Shown here: in pieces, positions 40,747 to 50,150 of the stretch
Layout of the letters: each line of letters begins with the position of its first letter
Position numbering within the stretch: position 1 is the first letter of the stretch
Source: Akkermansia sp. RCC_12PD
GTDB lineage: Bacteria; Verrucomicrobiota; Verrucomicrobiia; Verrucomicrobiales; Akkermansiaceae
DNA length: 64,000 nt
Assembly (NCBI RefSeq): GCF_036417355.1
Contig: NZ_CP143889.1
Location: 2,232,001 to 2,296,000 of the forward strand
Reading direction: 5' to 3'
Made by a program: the position numbers and the translations under genes
Notes under the pieces: generated by a model
What the model was told of the DNA's origin: nothing
Seen by the model: only the letters and a program-made list of their open reading frames with translations
Databases searched by the model: none

Positions 40747-42119
40747 GATTGGAAAAAATATAACTGGTTATTCAGGGAGCCTTTGATTTGGTCAGAGATG
40801 GCGTTCCGGGCGGGATCCATTGCTGAATTCCCGCTTAACCCTCTTTGAATGGATATCTTCATCTTTCTCCATCCCTGCCATGATGCATGATTGATGCACT
40901 GCCGCCTGCCTTTGGTTCCCCATGCCGGGTAGACAAAGCTCCGTGTTTGCATGCAATCCTGTGGGAAGGGAGCCGGATGATTGTGGGCCGTTTCAATTCA
41001 ATTGAGAGAGTTTCAGACGTTTCATCTTTGAGATAATCAATGGCCTAGAAATAGCCTCTCTTAAAACGGGAACAATGAAATACCTGTAAAGGAACAATGT
41101 GCCACCGGGAAACAGGCAGGCGGCAATGAAGATGGCAATCGGGAGAAGAATAGGATTTGAGAAGAGAAATGTTTAAAAGGTGTTCATGTTCTGGAAAGGA
41201 TGCTCCTTTTGAAAATGGCATCAAAAAGAAAAATATTGTCCTCAGGTAGATCGGAAGGTGTAAAAGAGAAATTTATTTTTTGATTATTCAAAGGAAAACT
41301 CCTGGGACTGGAATTGGTTTTTAATTCCATCAATTTTACGCCAAATACAAGCAATAACAGGTACATATGCTTCAAATGGAAATTGTAGAAAATTCTTATT
41401 TATATAAGAAATTTTATTTTTTTATTTTATCGGATTAGTTGCTGATTCCAGACTTACCTGTACTGGTGAGTCATCTTTTATATTCTTGATATTCGTATGA
41501 AAAATTAATTCCTCACAGGAAATTTACGGGGAATTTCCGAATAAGGAAATAAACATGGCTATCTGATCAGTGCCTGGCTCTGGACGAAAAACGACTGTCC
41601 CATTTTCGGGGAATGAAACATCCTTCTCTTGTGCCCTTTTCTCTGTGAAAGCGGATCCAGACGTTCAATGGCGAGGAAGCGAATGAATGCGCACTTGGAA
41701 AGCATTTACAACATGCTTCCGTAATGGGCCGGATACGGGATGGAATTCTTTAAACGCCTCTTATCCGGCCGTCTTGCGCCATTTTTTAAAGACACCGCTG
41801 CACCGTCTCCGGCAATGAGCCACGTTCCCGTGTCTCAATAGAGCGGGGACTTCCGTCGCTGTTTTGACTTTTCCATATAGGACATAGTCAGCCCTGCGCC
41901 GGGGCTGCCCCCATTATGCTGTAATATCGGTTCGGGCCACTTTGCCGGGTGATGACGAGTGCAGCAGCCAATTCCCTGTATACTCCATGCTGGTTGATTA
42001 TCCAAGACGTTTTTGGTTCCTTTTTCAGACATGGGCCGGATGAATGAACCTGAACAAGGTACAGGAAAAGCCGGGCCACCGGAGAAAAAAGCTTGAAAGT
42101 GGTGCCCCGTGCCGGAGTG
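40747..42119. other. long intergenic region with little coding signal
   Basis: About 1.4 kb. 41380-41440 is very AT-rich. One short minus-strand frame (41184-41366) is listed separately. No rRNA, tRNA, tmRNA or riboswitch could be recognised, and no transposase remnants were seen. It probably separates the glycan genes from the housekeeping operon to the right and may hold promoters for both. Confidence 0.5.
41184..41366 (-). CDS. possible 60-residue small protein
   Basis: ATG 41366 gives MYLLLLVFGVKLMELKTNSS and a polar remainder ending SILSRT. The start looks like a weak signal or membrane segment and the upstream DNA is AT-rich enough for a promoter. There is no family match and codon use does not help at this length, so this could be chance. 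Confidence 0.25.
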   Translation of the reverse strand: MYLLLLVFGVKLMELKTNSSPRSFPLNNQKINFSFTPSDLPEDNIFLFDAIFKRSILSRT

Positions 42120-42530
42120 TCAGCGGGCGTTCCGGTCAAGCCATTCCTGCAGAATAGGGAGATCCGCCGGCGCCCAGGGCAGGGAAGGAAGGGAGAGGCT
42201 GGAAAAGAACCCCAGGCTTTCATGTTCCAGAGGAATGGGCAGGCGGCCTTCCTCCGGTTCGCACAGAAATGGGATAAGGCGTATGGTCCGGTCTTTCTCC
42301 CGGTGCAGGACGGGAGTCATCGGACGCACCGGGTGGATGATGCAGCCGAGCTCTTCCCGTATTTCCCTCACGATGGCATCGCGCGCATCTTCTCCCGCTT
42401 CCAATTTTCCGCCGGGAAATTCGTACAGCAGCCCGTTTGATTGCCCGCGCGCCTTTCTTGCGGCCAGGAGCAGGGTTCCGTGCGCGGAGCGCAGCGTGAT
42501 CAGGGCGCAGCAAACGTTCAGACAGGTCAT
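42120..42530 (-). CDS. Nudix hydrolase (MutT-like NTP pyrophosphohydrolase)
   Basis: 136 residues. The Nudix box is complete: GGKLEAGEDARDAIVREIRE followed by ELGC. Start VCCALITLRSAHGTLLLAAR and the tail EHESLGFFSSLSLPSLPWAP with a late Leu-Pro-Trp/Asp region resemble 8-oxo-dGTP diphosphatases. It may clean oxidised nucleotides. Overlaps the phosphoesterase gene by ATGA, so translationally coupled. Confidence 0.88.
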   Translation of the reverse strand: MTCLNVCCALITLRSAHGTLLLAARKARGQSNGLLYEFPGGKLEAGEDARDAIVREIREELGCIIHPVRPMTPVLHREKDRTIRLIPFLCEPEEGRLPIPLEHESLGFFSSLSLPSLPWAPADLPILQEWLDRNAR

Positions 42531-43036
42531 GGTATCTTGAAATCAAGCGTGTGAAGGTTCATGGTGCGGGAATCCGTATCCAGGATGCCGAACCCGAGTC
42601 GGCCGGTCCTGCCCTGCAATTCTCCGGGATTGGCGATCAGGCAGTTTCCGGCCATCTCCTGCAAGGCCTGGTGGGTGTGGCCATACAGGGCGGCGTCCAC
42701 ATGGCCCTTGCGTACTTCCTGCCATGCGTACTTGGGGTAATGGGAAAGGGAAAGATTCATGCCATACCGGGTGATAACGGCATGTCCGGGATGGAGCCGC
42801 GCCGCCGGAGATGCGGCCGCCATCTGGTCCATGACCGGCAGCTCGTAATCGTTGTTGCCCGGTACGGCGTCCAGCGGAAGCCCTTGCGTCAGCTCAAGCA
42901 GGAGCCGGAAGCTCTCCGGAGTAGTGCAGTCCCCTAGGAAAATGAAATGGCCGCAGCCCTGCCGATGCATCTGGCGCATGGCCGGCTCCAGATGGTCCGT
43001 ACGGTCGTGTATGTCGGAGAATATTCCTATCTTCAT
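42527..43036 (-). CDS. YfcE/MJ0936-type metallophosphoesterase
   Basis: 169 residues from ATG 43036. The calcineurin-like motifs are in order: FSDIHD (metal I), FLGDCT (GD), VPGNND (GNxD/E), and LYGHTHQA (GHTH). ANPGELQGR completes the family. It would hydrolyse phosphodiesters with two metal ions. Start overlaps the upstream methyltransferase stop (ATGA). Predicted cytoplasmic. Confidence 0.9.
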   Translation of the reverse strand: MKIGIFSDIHDRTDHLEPAMRQMHRQGCGHFIFLGDCTTPESFRLLLELTQGLPLDAVPGNNDYELPVMDQMAAASPAARLHPGHAVITRYGMNLSLSHYPKYAWQEVRKGHVDAALYGHTHQALQEMAGNCLIANPGELQGRTGRLGFGILDTDSRTMNLHTLDFKIP

Positions 43037-44007
43037 GATACTTGGGAGCCCATGGCGTGGATGGGCCACGCGAGCAACTCATCCGCCAGGGGGGGCAGGG
43101 GGGGCTTTTCCCCTTTCTTGTGCAGCAGGCAGGTGAAGCCTCCGGCTCCGGCGCCGTGGAAAGGCATGAGGCGGTAGCAGGCTTCCTCCGTCAAGCCGGA
43201 ATGGAAAGGCTCCAATTCCGGCACGGAAACGGTCTCCAGTTCCGGATGCCTTTTCAGCAGGTACAGCACGTTGCGTTCATTTTCCTCCGGGGCGTAGGTG
43301 CAGGTGGTATACAGCAGAAAGCCTCCAGGAGCCAGGCATTGCAGGGCGGCCAGCAGGATGCCCCTCTGGCGTTTGGCATTCCCTCCGGTGGCGGCTGGGT
43401 GGAAACATCCGGGATTGGGGATGCCCTTGGCAAGCAGGGACTGTCCGCTGCATGGGGCGTCCGCAAGGATAAGGTCAAAGCAGCCCGGAGCCTGTTCCGC
43501 CCACTGGTCCGGGCGCAGGCGCTGCGTGTACAGGTTCAGGAATCCGCAGCGCAGCAGGTTGTGCCGCAGGATGCCCAGCCGGCGGGGGTGTACCTCGTTG
43601 GCGATGTGTTCGCCCGGAGCAACTCTTGCCTGTGCCAGAATGCTTTTCCCGCCCGGGGAGGCGCACATGTCCAGGCAGCGCTCCGGACGGAAGGGCAGAT
43701 GCTCCAGGGGAGCGGTTTCCCAGACGGAGGAAAGGTCCAGCGGGTAATAAAAACCGTGCCCGTAATCCGGCAGGGAACCGGGTTTGGCCTCCGTTTCCCC
43801 CTCCGGCGGAACAACGACGCGGGGATGGCTCCAGGGCCGGGAAACTGCATCGGCTGGAACGGGCGGCACGTAACCTTCCGGAGCCCTGGGGGTGATGACC
43901 AGGGCACTGCGGGAGCGGTTCCCCGCCTGCATGGCCTCCAGAAAATCCTTTTCCTGGTCCGGGGAAAGTCCCAGCTTGCCGGCAAGTTTGAGTATCTGTG
44001 AGGACAC
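43033..44007 (-). CDS. NOL1/NOP2/Sun-family RNA cytosine-C5 methyltransferase
   Basis: 324 residues. SAM-binding motif DMCASPGGKS, the motif IV catalytic-type Cys in ADAPCSGQSLL, and motif VI Cys in YTTCTYAPEENE are all present. This matches RsmB/RsmF-type rRNA m5C methyltransferases but without the long N-terminal NusB domain of RsmB, so RsmF-like or a small variant. Which RNA is modified cannot be read from sequence. First of three overlapping genes after the ROK kinase, 4 bases behind it. Confidence 0.88.
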   Translation of the reverse strand: MSSQILKLAGKLGLSPDQEKDFLEAMQAGNRSRSALVITPRAPEGYVPPVPADAVSRPWSHPRVVVPPEGETEAKPGSLPDYGHGFYYPLDLSSVWETAPLEHLPFRPERCLDMCASPGGKSILAQARVAPGEHIANEVHPRRLGILRHNLLRCGFLNLYTQRLRPDQWAEQAPGCFDLILADAPCSGQSLLAKGIPNPGCFHPAATGGNAKRQRGILLAALQCLAPGGFLLYTTCTYAPEENERNVLYLLKRHPELETVSVPELEPFHSGLTEEACYRLMPFHGAGAGGFTCLLHKKGEKPPLPPLADELLAWPIHAMGSQVS

Positions 44008-44011
44008 GTGA

Positions 44012-44971
44012 TCAGACCCGGAATGTTTCGCCGAAGTGGGTATTGAGAGCCAGATGGGCGGACCCCAGAATGCCGGCTTCCGTGCCGAACTGGGCGGGAA
44101 GGATCGTCAGGCTCTCCGCCAGCGGGGCGGCAAGCTGCGTTCTCATGATCTCCTGGAGCGGCTCGAACAGCAGTGTTTTGGCCTTGGCTACCCCTCCGCC
44201 GATGATAATCGCCTCCGGATTTAGGAGATAACAGCAATTCATCAGGGCACAGGAAAGTTTCACGGCCAGATCCCTCCATACCTGGGCGGCCACTTCGTCC
44301 CCGGCCAGTGCCGCTCGCTCCAGGGCAATAGGGTTGCAATCCACAATGGCCTTGTCAATGCCGTGGCTGGCATACAGGGTTCTGGCATCCGCCGCAATCT
44401 CCCGGTTTCCTACGTAATCTTCCAGGGAGCCGCGGTTGCCGTAATGTCCCAGCCTGCCGCGGTAGTCAATGCTGGTCTGTCCCAGTTCCCCGGCTGAACA
44501 GGTGGCTCCGCGCAGCAGGTCGCCGTTCACGATCAGTCCGCTTCCAACCCCGGTCCCCAGCGTCAGGCAGACGAGGTGCCGCTTCCCTCTTCCCGCGCCC
44601 AGCTTCCATTCCGCATACGCCATGCAGTTAGCGTCGTTCTCCACATACACCGGCAGTCCGCAGGCCGCCTGGAGCATCTCCCTGACCGGAACATTGTTCC
44701 AGCCGGGAACGTTGGTAAGCGTATAAACGGTGCCTTGGTAGAAATTGACGAATCCGGGCATCCCCATGCCGATGGCCTGCACTTCCGGGTGATTCAGGCG
44801 CAGCATGTTCACAAACTGGGCTATGGCTTCAATCAGCTGGTCGGGGTTGCCGTACTCCTGGGTGGCGATGGAAGGCGCATGGGCGATCACTTCCGTCCCC
44901 CGGACGACGCCCAGCTTGATGGAGGTGCCTCCGAAGTCAATGCCGATGGAGGGAATGGTTGAAGCTGTCAT
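44012..44971 (-). CDS. ROK-family sugar kinase (glucokinase-like)
   Basis: 319 residues. N-terminal ATP-binding GIDFGGTSIKLGVV, sugar site MPGFVN and YVENDANCMAYAEW with catalytic Asp, TLGTGVGSGLIVNGDLLRGA, and adenosine loop IIIGGGVAKA. The Cys-rich zinc motif usual in ROK proteins (CxCGxxGCxE) reads GHYGNRGSLE here, so the structural zinc is probably missing. Likely phosphorylates glucose or N-acetylated sugars, fitting a mucin-glycan-using lifestyle, but substrate is not determined. Probably leads the four-gene minus-strand operon down to the Nudix gene. Confidence 0.9.
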   Translation of the reverse strand: MTASTIPSIGIDFGGTSIKLGVVRGTEVIAHAPSIATQEYGNPDQLIEAIAQFVNMLRLNHPEVQAIGMGMPGFVNFYQGTVYTLTNVPGWNNVPVREMLQAACGLPVYVENDANCMAYAEWKLGAGRGKRHLVCLTLGTGVGSGLIVNGDLLRGATCSAGELGQTSIDYRGRLGHYGNRGSLEDYVGNREIAADARTLYASHGIDKAIVDCNPIALERAALAGDEVAAQVWRDLAVKLSCALMNCCYLLNPEAIIIGGGVAKAKTLLFEPLQEIMRTQLAAPLAESLTILPAQFGTEAGILGSAHLALNTHFGETFRV

Positions 44972-45205
44972 ATAATAGAAATATAGAAATTGAGAGGCGC
45001 GATGGAAAGTTTAAAACAAGTACTCGCCCGTTAAAAAGCGGAAGAATTCCACCTCCCCGGCAGGGAAAAAGGATGACTTGCTTCATGGCTGAATTTTCTT
45101 GAATGAACATTTGCGGGCATGTAGTGTCTCATAGTCTAGTCAGTTGGGCGGTGCAGCCCTCTGTTCGTCAAACATCGTCAACCTCAGCCCATAGATACAC
45201 TTCAT

Positions 45206-45943
45206 ATGCCTACTCCCAAGAAAACCGATAGCAAGACTGCCTCCAAGGAAGCTGCGGCTCCCAAGAAAAAGTGCTGCAGGAAGAAAAAGGACGCCGAACC
45301 GGAAAAGAGCGCCAAGACCGCCACTCCCGCTCCCGCTGTGGCATCCCCTCCTAAAAAGGCTGTGAAAAAGGCTCCCGTCAAAAAGGCGGACCCCGCTCCG
45401 GCTCCTGCACGGAATGAACTTACGGACGAACAGACGGAAGCCATTGCTGCCGCCAAGGCGGAGCTGGCGGCCAACCCCGAGTGGGAACATTTTGTCAAAA
45501 TGCAGCGTCAGCATCTGCTGGACCTGCGCGACAAGTCGCTGGACAGCATGAACGGCGTGGCGCGGGACACCCTCCGCAACCATCCGGAAGGCAGTGAAGC
45601 CTCCGGATCCGGCGAGCACCAGGCCGACGCCGGAAGCGACGCCTATGACCGCGACTTCGCTCTCAGCCTTCTTTCCAAGGAGCAGGACGGGCTGTATGAA
45701 ATTGAGCAGGCCTTGGCCCGCATTGACAACGGCACATACGGCATTTGTGAAATGTCATACAAGGTCATCCCCATTCCCCGTCTGGAAGCCATTCCGTTCG
45801 CCCGGCTTACCGTGGAATGCCAGGCGCAGTGGGAAAAGGAAAAAGGGCAGAACGCCCGGTTCCGCCCCAGGGTGGCCCTCGGCTTTGCGGGAGGACAAAA
45901 TGATGTAGATTTATCTGTTTCTCTTGACGATGATGAAGAATAG
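45206..45943 (+). CDS. DksA/TraR-type protein with a lysine-rich N-terminal tail
   Basis: 245 residues. Residues 1-75 are a Lys/Ala/Pro-rich histone-H1-like tail (KKKCCRKKKDAEPEKSAKTA, KKAVKKAPVKKADPAPAP). The rest is DksA-like: a helical hairpin (FVKMQRQHLLDLRDKSLDSM, ALSLLSKEQDGLYEIEQALA) and a degenerate zinc ribbon, YGICEMSYKVIPIPRLEAIP then LTVECQ, with two of four Cys lost. It may bind RNA polymerase's secondary channel and nucleic acid. It sits just before rpmG and rpsR. Confidence 0.82.
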   Translation: MPTPKKTDSKTASKEAAAPKKKCCRKKKDAEPEKSAKTATPAPAVASPPKKAVKKAPVKKADPAPAPARNELTDEQTEAIAAAKAELAANPEWEHFVKMQRQHLLDLRDKSLDSMNGVARDTLRNHPEGSEASGSGEHQADAGSDAYDRDFALSLLSKEQDGLYEIEQALARIDNGTYGICEMSYKVIPIPRLEAIPFARLTVECQAQWEKEKGQNARFRPRVALGFAGGQNDVDLSVSLDDDEE

Positions 45944-45976
45944 TGTATAAATCCTCCCCCGTAACACATTTTCATC

Positions 45977-46150
45977 ATGCCTAGAGACATCATCATCCTC
46001 GAATGCACAGAGGCCAAAGCCGAAGGAAAGCCCACGTCCCGCTACGTCACCACGCGTAACAAGAAGAGCCTGCGTACTCCCGGCCGTCTGGAAAAGGTTA
46101 AATACAACCCTTTCCTGAAGCGCCGCACGCTTCATCGTGAAATGCGCTAA
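45977..46150 (+). CDS. rpmG: 50S ribosomal protein L33
   Basis: 57 residues ([20 protein letters not shown], then [32 protein letters not shown]). This is the zinc-free form: only one Cys remains. 33 bases after the DksA-like gene and 32 before rpsR. Confidence 0.93.
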   Translation: MPRDIIILECTEAKAEGKPTSRYVTTRNKKSLRTPGRLEKVKYNPFLKRRTLHREMR

Positions 46151-46182
46151 CCTGCCGGCTTAGTTATCTATCTCTTATTATT

Positions 46183-46428
46183 ATGTCCACTGAACCCAAG
46201 ACTGTAGAACGTCGTATTCGTTTCCGCACGTGCAATCGCCAGATGCCGCGCCGCCGTCTCGACATCCCGATGGACCAGGTCAATCTGCTCAACCCTGATT
46301 TCCTGTCCAAGTTCACCTCTGAAACCGGCAAAATCCTTCCCCGCCGCGTGACCGGGCTGTCCGCCAAAATGCACCGCAAGATCACCCGTGAAATCAAGCG
46401 GGCCCGCGCGATCAACCTTCTGCCGTAA
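46183..46428 (+). CDS. rpsR: 30S ribosomal protein S18
   Basis: 81 residues. Typical S18 features: [48 protein letters not shown]. Follows rpmG, an arrangement seen in several phyla. Binds 16S rRNA in the central domain next to S6. Confidence 0.95.
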   Translation: MSTEPKTVERRIRFRTCNRQMPRRRLDIPMDQVNLLNPDFLSKFTSETGKILPRRVTGLSAKMHRKITREIKRARAINLLP

Positions 46429-46534
46429 CAAGCCCAGGGGAAACCTCTTTCGGTAAGAAATTGTCTTTACAGGCGGGAGTTTGTCCAGTACCGGGCAAAC
46501 TCCCGTTTCATTTCCAGCCACCATCCCTTTCCGT

Positions 46535-47329
46535 ATGCAGGAACTGAAAGATACCCAGTCGGAGGCGGACACCCGCAACATCTCCATTGACCGCGTAGGC
46601 GTCAAGGGCTTGCGCTTCCCCATCCAGATACAGGACAAGCTCAACCGGATTCAATCCACCGTGGCGACGGTCTCCCTGGCCGTGGACCTGCCGGAAGAAT
46701 TCAAGGGAACGCACATGAGCCGTTTTGTGGAAGCCCTGCACCAGCATGGTCCCCTCCTGGACGTGCATACCGCGCTCTCCATCCCCCGTGAACTGCTCGG
46801 GCGGCTTTCCGCCAGCCGTTCCCATGTGGAAATGGAATTCCCCTTCTTCCGGGCCAAGGCGGCTCCCGTCACGGGAAGGGAAGGCCTGATGGACTATGTA
46901 GTCCGTTTTGAAATGGAAGCGGAGGCGGGCGACAGGCTGGCGGACTTCAAGCTCACCGTCGTGGTGCCCGTAACGACCCTCTGCCCCTGTTCCAAGGCCA
47001 TGAGCAGCTACGGCGCCCACAACCAGCGCGGTATCGTTACCTACTCCGTGCGCTTTGCCTCCCGGCCCGTCTGGATTGAAGACCTGATTGACCTGGTGGA
47101 ATCTTGCGCCAGTTGCTCCCTGTTCAGCGTGCTCAAGAGGCCGGATGAAAAATGGGTGACGGAAAAGGCATACGAAAATCCCGTCTTTGTGGAAGACCTG
47201 GTGCGCAACGTAGCGCTGAAAACGCAGAGCCACTCCGCATTCAGCTGGTACCGGGTGGAAGCGGAAAACTTTGAATCCATCCACAACCACCAGGCTTATG
47301 CCGTGATTGAACGGGATCTGCGTTCCTGA
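46535..47329 (+). CDS. folE2: GTP cyclohydrolase FolE2
   Basis: 264 residues from ATG 46535. Converts GTP to dihydroneopterin triphosphate, first step of folate synthesis, by the metal-flexible type IB enzyme. The signature VTTLCPCSKAMSSYGAHNQR is complete with the active-site Cys and His; the N-terminus DTRNISIDRVGVKGLRFPIQ and SHSAFSWYRVEAENFESIHN also fit. Encodes the only visible folate gene in the window. Confidence 0.95.
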   Translation: MQELKDTQSEADTRNISIDRVGVKGLRFPIQIQDKLNRIQSTVATVSLAVDLPEEFKGTHMSRFVEALHQHGPLLDVHTALSIPRELLGRLSASRSHVEMEFPFFRAKAAPVTGREGLMDYVVRFEMEAEAGDRLADFKLTVVVPVTTLCPCSKAMSSYGAHNQRGIVTYSVRFASRPVWIEDLIDLVESCASCSLFSVLKRPDEKWVTEKAYENPVFVEDLVRNVALKTQSHSAFSWYRVEAENFESIHNHQAYAVIERDLRS

Positions 47330-47347
47330 GCTCTCTTCTTAACGGAT

Positions 47348-48109
47348 ATGAATGACAACTGGTGGGCTCTGGCATCCCTCGTCCTCTCCCTTGCATTCAC
47401 GGGACTGGGCTGGCGCCTGCTTGCCTCCGGGCGCAGATTCATGTACGCCCACCTGTGGATGGCGTGCCTGCTGGCCCTGCAAACGGGGGCACTCTGCGTC
47501 AAGGCGTACCAAACGGGAATGTGCCCCATCCGGGGAGCGTCGGAAGTCATCTTCTTTCTTTCCTGGACCATCAATCTGTTCTACCTCCTTCTCGGCCGTG
47601 CGTACCGCATGTCCGTCCTGGGCATCTTCACGGCGCCCGCCATTGCCGTGCTGACGGCCCTCTCCCTGCTGATCGGCCTGTTCGGTCCGGATGTGCAGGG
47701 CGTGCATGACTTCTGGGTGACCGCCCATGTAGGGGTGGCCATGATGTCTTACGGAGCCGGAGGACTGGCCGCCGCCGCGGGCGTGGCCTTCTGCATGCAG
47801 GACGCCTGCTTGAAAAGAAGGCAGATCCCCGGCACCTGCCGTCTTCTGCCGCCCATCCGCACGCTGGAAACCAGCATGAAACGCCTCCTGCTGGTAGCCT
47901 TCGTCCTGCTTCTGGCAGGGGAATGGCTCGGCTGGCAGGGGAATTTGCCCATCCATACGGCAAAAACAGTTATTGTCATTTTACTGACGCTGGGTTACTC
48001 CGTGCTGTTGTGGCTCATCTATCGTCGCGGCATGCCGGGCAGGGCGCTGGCCTATTGCTGCGTGGTCCTCTTCCTGGCGTCCATGAGTATTTTTCTGGTG
48101 AGCAGATGA
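47348..48109 (+). CDS. CcsA/HemX-like membrane protein
   Basis: 253 residues, about eight TM helices. CcsA/HemX features: MCPIRGASEVIFFLSWTINL, and GVHDFWVTAHVGVAMMSYGA with the conserved His. Paired with hemA as in many genomes, where HemX-like proteins control or support heme/cytochrome c biogenesis. It ends in an ATGA overlap with hemA. The WWD heme-handling motif of full CcsA is not evident, so HemX-like is the safer name. Confidence 0.8.
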   Translation: MNDNWWALASLVLSLAFTGLGWRLLASGRRFMYAHLWMACLLALQTGALCVKAYQTGMCPIRGASEVIFFLSWTINLFYLLLGRAYRMSVLGIFTAPAIAVLTALSLLIGLFGPDVQGVHDFWVTAHVGVAMMSYGAGGLAAAAGVAFCMQDACLKRRQIPGTCRLLPPIRTLETSMKRLLLVAFVLLLAGEWLGWQGNLPIHTAKTVIVILLTLGYSVLLWLIYRRGMPGRALAYCCVVLFLASMSIFLVSR

Positions 48110-49128
48110 GAATGGTTTGTCTAGGCTTGAATCACCGGACCGCCCCCGTGGAAATAAGGGAGCGGTTCTCCGTGCCGTCCCACAGGCTCCAGAATGCGGG
48201 AAAAAGCATCCGGGAACTGCCGGGCGTGGAACAGTGCGTGGTGCTCTCCACCTGCAACCGCATGGAAATCTACTACTGGTCGGACAACCCGGAAAACGCC
48301 AGGGAGCATATCCTGTCCCACTTCCTGGGAGACGGCCGCGGCAAGGTGGACATGGCCTCCCATTTCTACTGCCACCAGGGGGCCTTCGCCCTGGAGCACC
48401 TGTGCCGCGTGCTCAGCGGGCTGGACTCCATGGTGCTGGGGGAAACGGAAATCTTCGGCCAGGTGAAAACCGCCTACCAAATGGCACTGGATGCCGGCGT
48501 GACCGCCGCCTGCGCCAACAAAACCTTTCAGAAAGCATTCACCATAGGCAAGCGGGTCAGGACGGACAGCCAGATTCATGCGGGAGCCACATCCGTGGGT
48601 TCCGTGGCCGTGGAACTGGCGGAACAAATCTTCGGAGACCTGGGAGGCACCCGCGTTCTGATCCTGGGGGCGGGCGATATGAGCCGCGTCACCGGCCGCG
48701 CCCTGCGTGCCCGCGGCGCGGAGGGCATTTACGTAGCCAACCGCTCCTTTGACCGCGCCGTGGAACTCGCCGGAATGATCGGCGGCCAAGCCATCCGGTA
48801 TGATGCCTGGGGGGAATACCTCAGGGACATTGACGTGGTGGTGGCCGCCACGGCCGCCCCCCACTGCATCATCACGCGGGAGACGCTCCTGCCCCTGCGG
48901 GCGTCCCGCAAATACCGCTCCCTGTTCCTCATCGACATCTCCGTACCGCGCAACATCTCCCCGGACGTGGCGGACATTGACGAAGTGTACCTTTACGACA
49001 TCGACACCCTGACTCAGCTTGCGGATGAAGCCAAGCTCAGCCGGGAGCTGGAAATCTCCCGGTGTGAAACCATCATCCGGGACGGCATCTCCAAATACTT
49101 TCCGGACACCGCTCTCTATGACCAGTAA
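48106..49128 (+). CDS. hemA: glutamyl-tRNA reductase
   Basis: 340 residues (shorter than the 410-430 usual because the C-terminal dimerisation domain is abbreviated). Reduces Glu-tRNA to glutamate semialdehyde. GLNHRTAPVEIRERF, catalytic Cys50 in LSTCNRMEIYY, GLDSMVLGETEIFGQVKTAY, and the NADPH-binding VLILGAGDMSRVTGRALRAR are all clear. Start chosen at 48106 by the N-terminal motif and the four-base overlap. Confidence 0.95.
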   Translation: MRMVCLGLNHRTAPVEIRERFSVPSHRLQNAGKSIRELPGVEQCVVLSTCNRMEIYYWSDNPENAREHILSHFLGDGRGKVDMASHFYCHQGAFALEHLCRVLSGLDSMVLGETEIFGQVKTAYQMALDAGVTAACANKTFQKAFTIGKRVRTDSQIHAGATSVGSVAVELAEQIFGDLGGTRVLILGAGDMSRVTGRALRARGAEGIYVANRSFDRAVELAGMIGGQAIRYDAWGEYLRDIDVVVAATAAPHCIITRETLLPLRASRKYRSLFLIDISVPRNISPDVADIDEVYLYDIDTLTQLADEAKLSRELEISRCETIIRDGISKYFPDTALYDQ

Positions 49129-50053
49129 AAACACCCTCATCATCGGCACCCGCGGAAGCGCCCTGGCCCTGGCCCAGGCGGACATGGTCCGCGCCGCCCT
49201 GTCCGCGCTCCATCCGGGACTGGACATACGCCGGGAAATCATCCGCACCACCGGAGACCGCCGTACGGACGTGCCGCTGGCGGATGTGGCCAGGGTCTCC
49301 GGCATCGTGGACAAGGGAATCTTCATCAAGGAACTGGAAACGGCCCTGCTGGAAGGCCGCATAGATGTGGCCGTCCACAGCCTCAAGGACGTGCCAAGCG
49401 AACTTGCCCCGGAATTCCGCCTGCCTGCGGTTCTTCCCCGCGCTGCGGCGGAAGACGTGCTCATCACGAAGGAGCCGGACTGGAACGGCCGCGGAACTCT
49501 TGCCACCGGAAGCGTCCGCCGCCGCCTCATGGCGCGTACGTACTGGGGAAGGCAGCTCCGGTTTGAAGACCTGCGGGGCAATGTCCCCACCCGTCTTGAA
49601 AAGCTTGTGGAGCATCCGGAATGGGATGCCGTGATCCTGGCAAAAGCCGGGCTGGAACGCCTCGGCCTCTACGCGCCGGAAACGGTGGTGCAGGGCAGAA
49701 AACTCTACATGCGCCCTCTGCCCGTGGAAGCCTTCATTCCCGCTGTGGGGCAGGGAATCGTCGGCATGGAATGCCGTGCTTCCGACCGGAAAACGAAGGA
49801 ACTGCTGGCCGGGATCAACGATGCGGAAACCTGCGCCTGCGGCATGGCGGAACGCACCTTCCTGGTGCGCCTGGGCGCCAGCTGCTCCACCCCCGTGGGC
49901 GTGCACGCCTGCCTGGAAGGGGATGAACTGGTTCTGCGCGCGGCGTACTACGTGCCGGGAAGGGAAGAACCCTTCGCCGTCGTTGTCCGCGGGGACCGGA
50001 ACGCTCCGGAAGCCCTGGGAATTCTGGCCTTTGAAAAACTGGGCCTGAACTGA
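49118..50053 (+). CDS. hemC: porphobilinogen deaminase (hydroxymethylbilane synthase)
   Basis: 311 residues from ATG 49118, overlapping hemA by 11 bases. Polymerises four porphobilinogens for tetrapyrrole synthesis. GTRGSALALAQADMV, IIRTTGDRRTDVPLADV, KGIFIKELETALLEGRIDVA, VHSLKDVPSE, and the dipyrromethane cofactor Cys256 in LGASCSTPVG support this. Confidence 0.95.
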   Translation: MTSKNTLIIGTRGSALALAQADMVRAALSALHPGLDIRREIIRTTGDRRTDVPLADVARVSGIVDKGIFIKELETALLEGRIDVAVHSLKDVPSELAPEFRLPAVLPRAAAEDVLITKEPDWNGRGTLATGSVRRRLMARTYWGRQLRFEDLRGNVPTRLEKLVEHPEWDAVILAKAGLERLGLYAPETVVQGRKLYMRPLPVEAFIPAVGQGIVGMECRASDRKTKELLAGINDAETCACGMAERTFLVRLGASCSTPVGVHACLEGDELVLRAAYYVPGREEPFAVVVRGDRNAPEALGILAFEKLGLN

Positions 50054-50100
50054 CGGCGGAAGCTTTTCCGCTTCATCCGGGATACGGCGGGACGGAAAAA

Positions 50101-50125
50101 AGGTTCCGGAGTTCATCCGGAACCT
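50101..50125 (-). terminator. factor-independent terminator
   Basis: Perfect ten-base stem AGGTTCCGGA / TCCGGAACCT with a five-base loop. On the minus strand it is followed directly by six T, so it terminates the small gene at 50151. It may also stop hemC transcription from the other side, where no T run is present. Confidence 0.85.
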
Positions 50126-50150
50126 GAATCAGGCAGTAAGTACACCAGGA

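Noticed and set aside
40747-42119. Possible rnpB, tmRNA or other structured RNA in the long gap
   Set aside because: No conserved core sequences or long-range pairing of these RNAs could be found by eye.
48121-49590. 489-codon minus-strand frame over hemA and hemC
   Set aside because: Antisense shadow of two secure heme genes.
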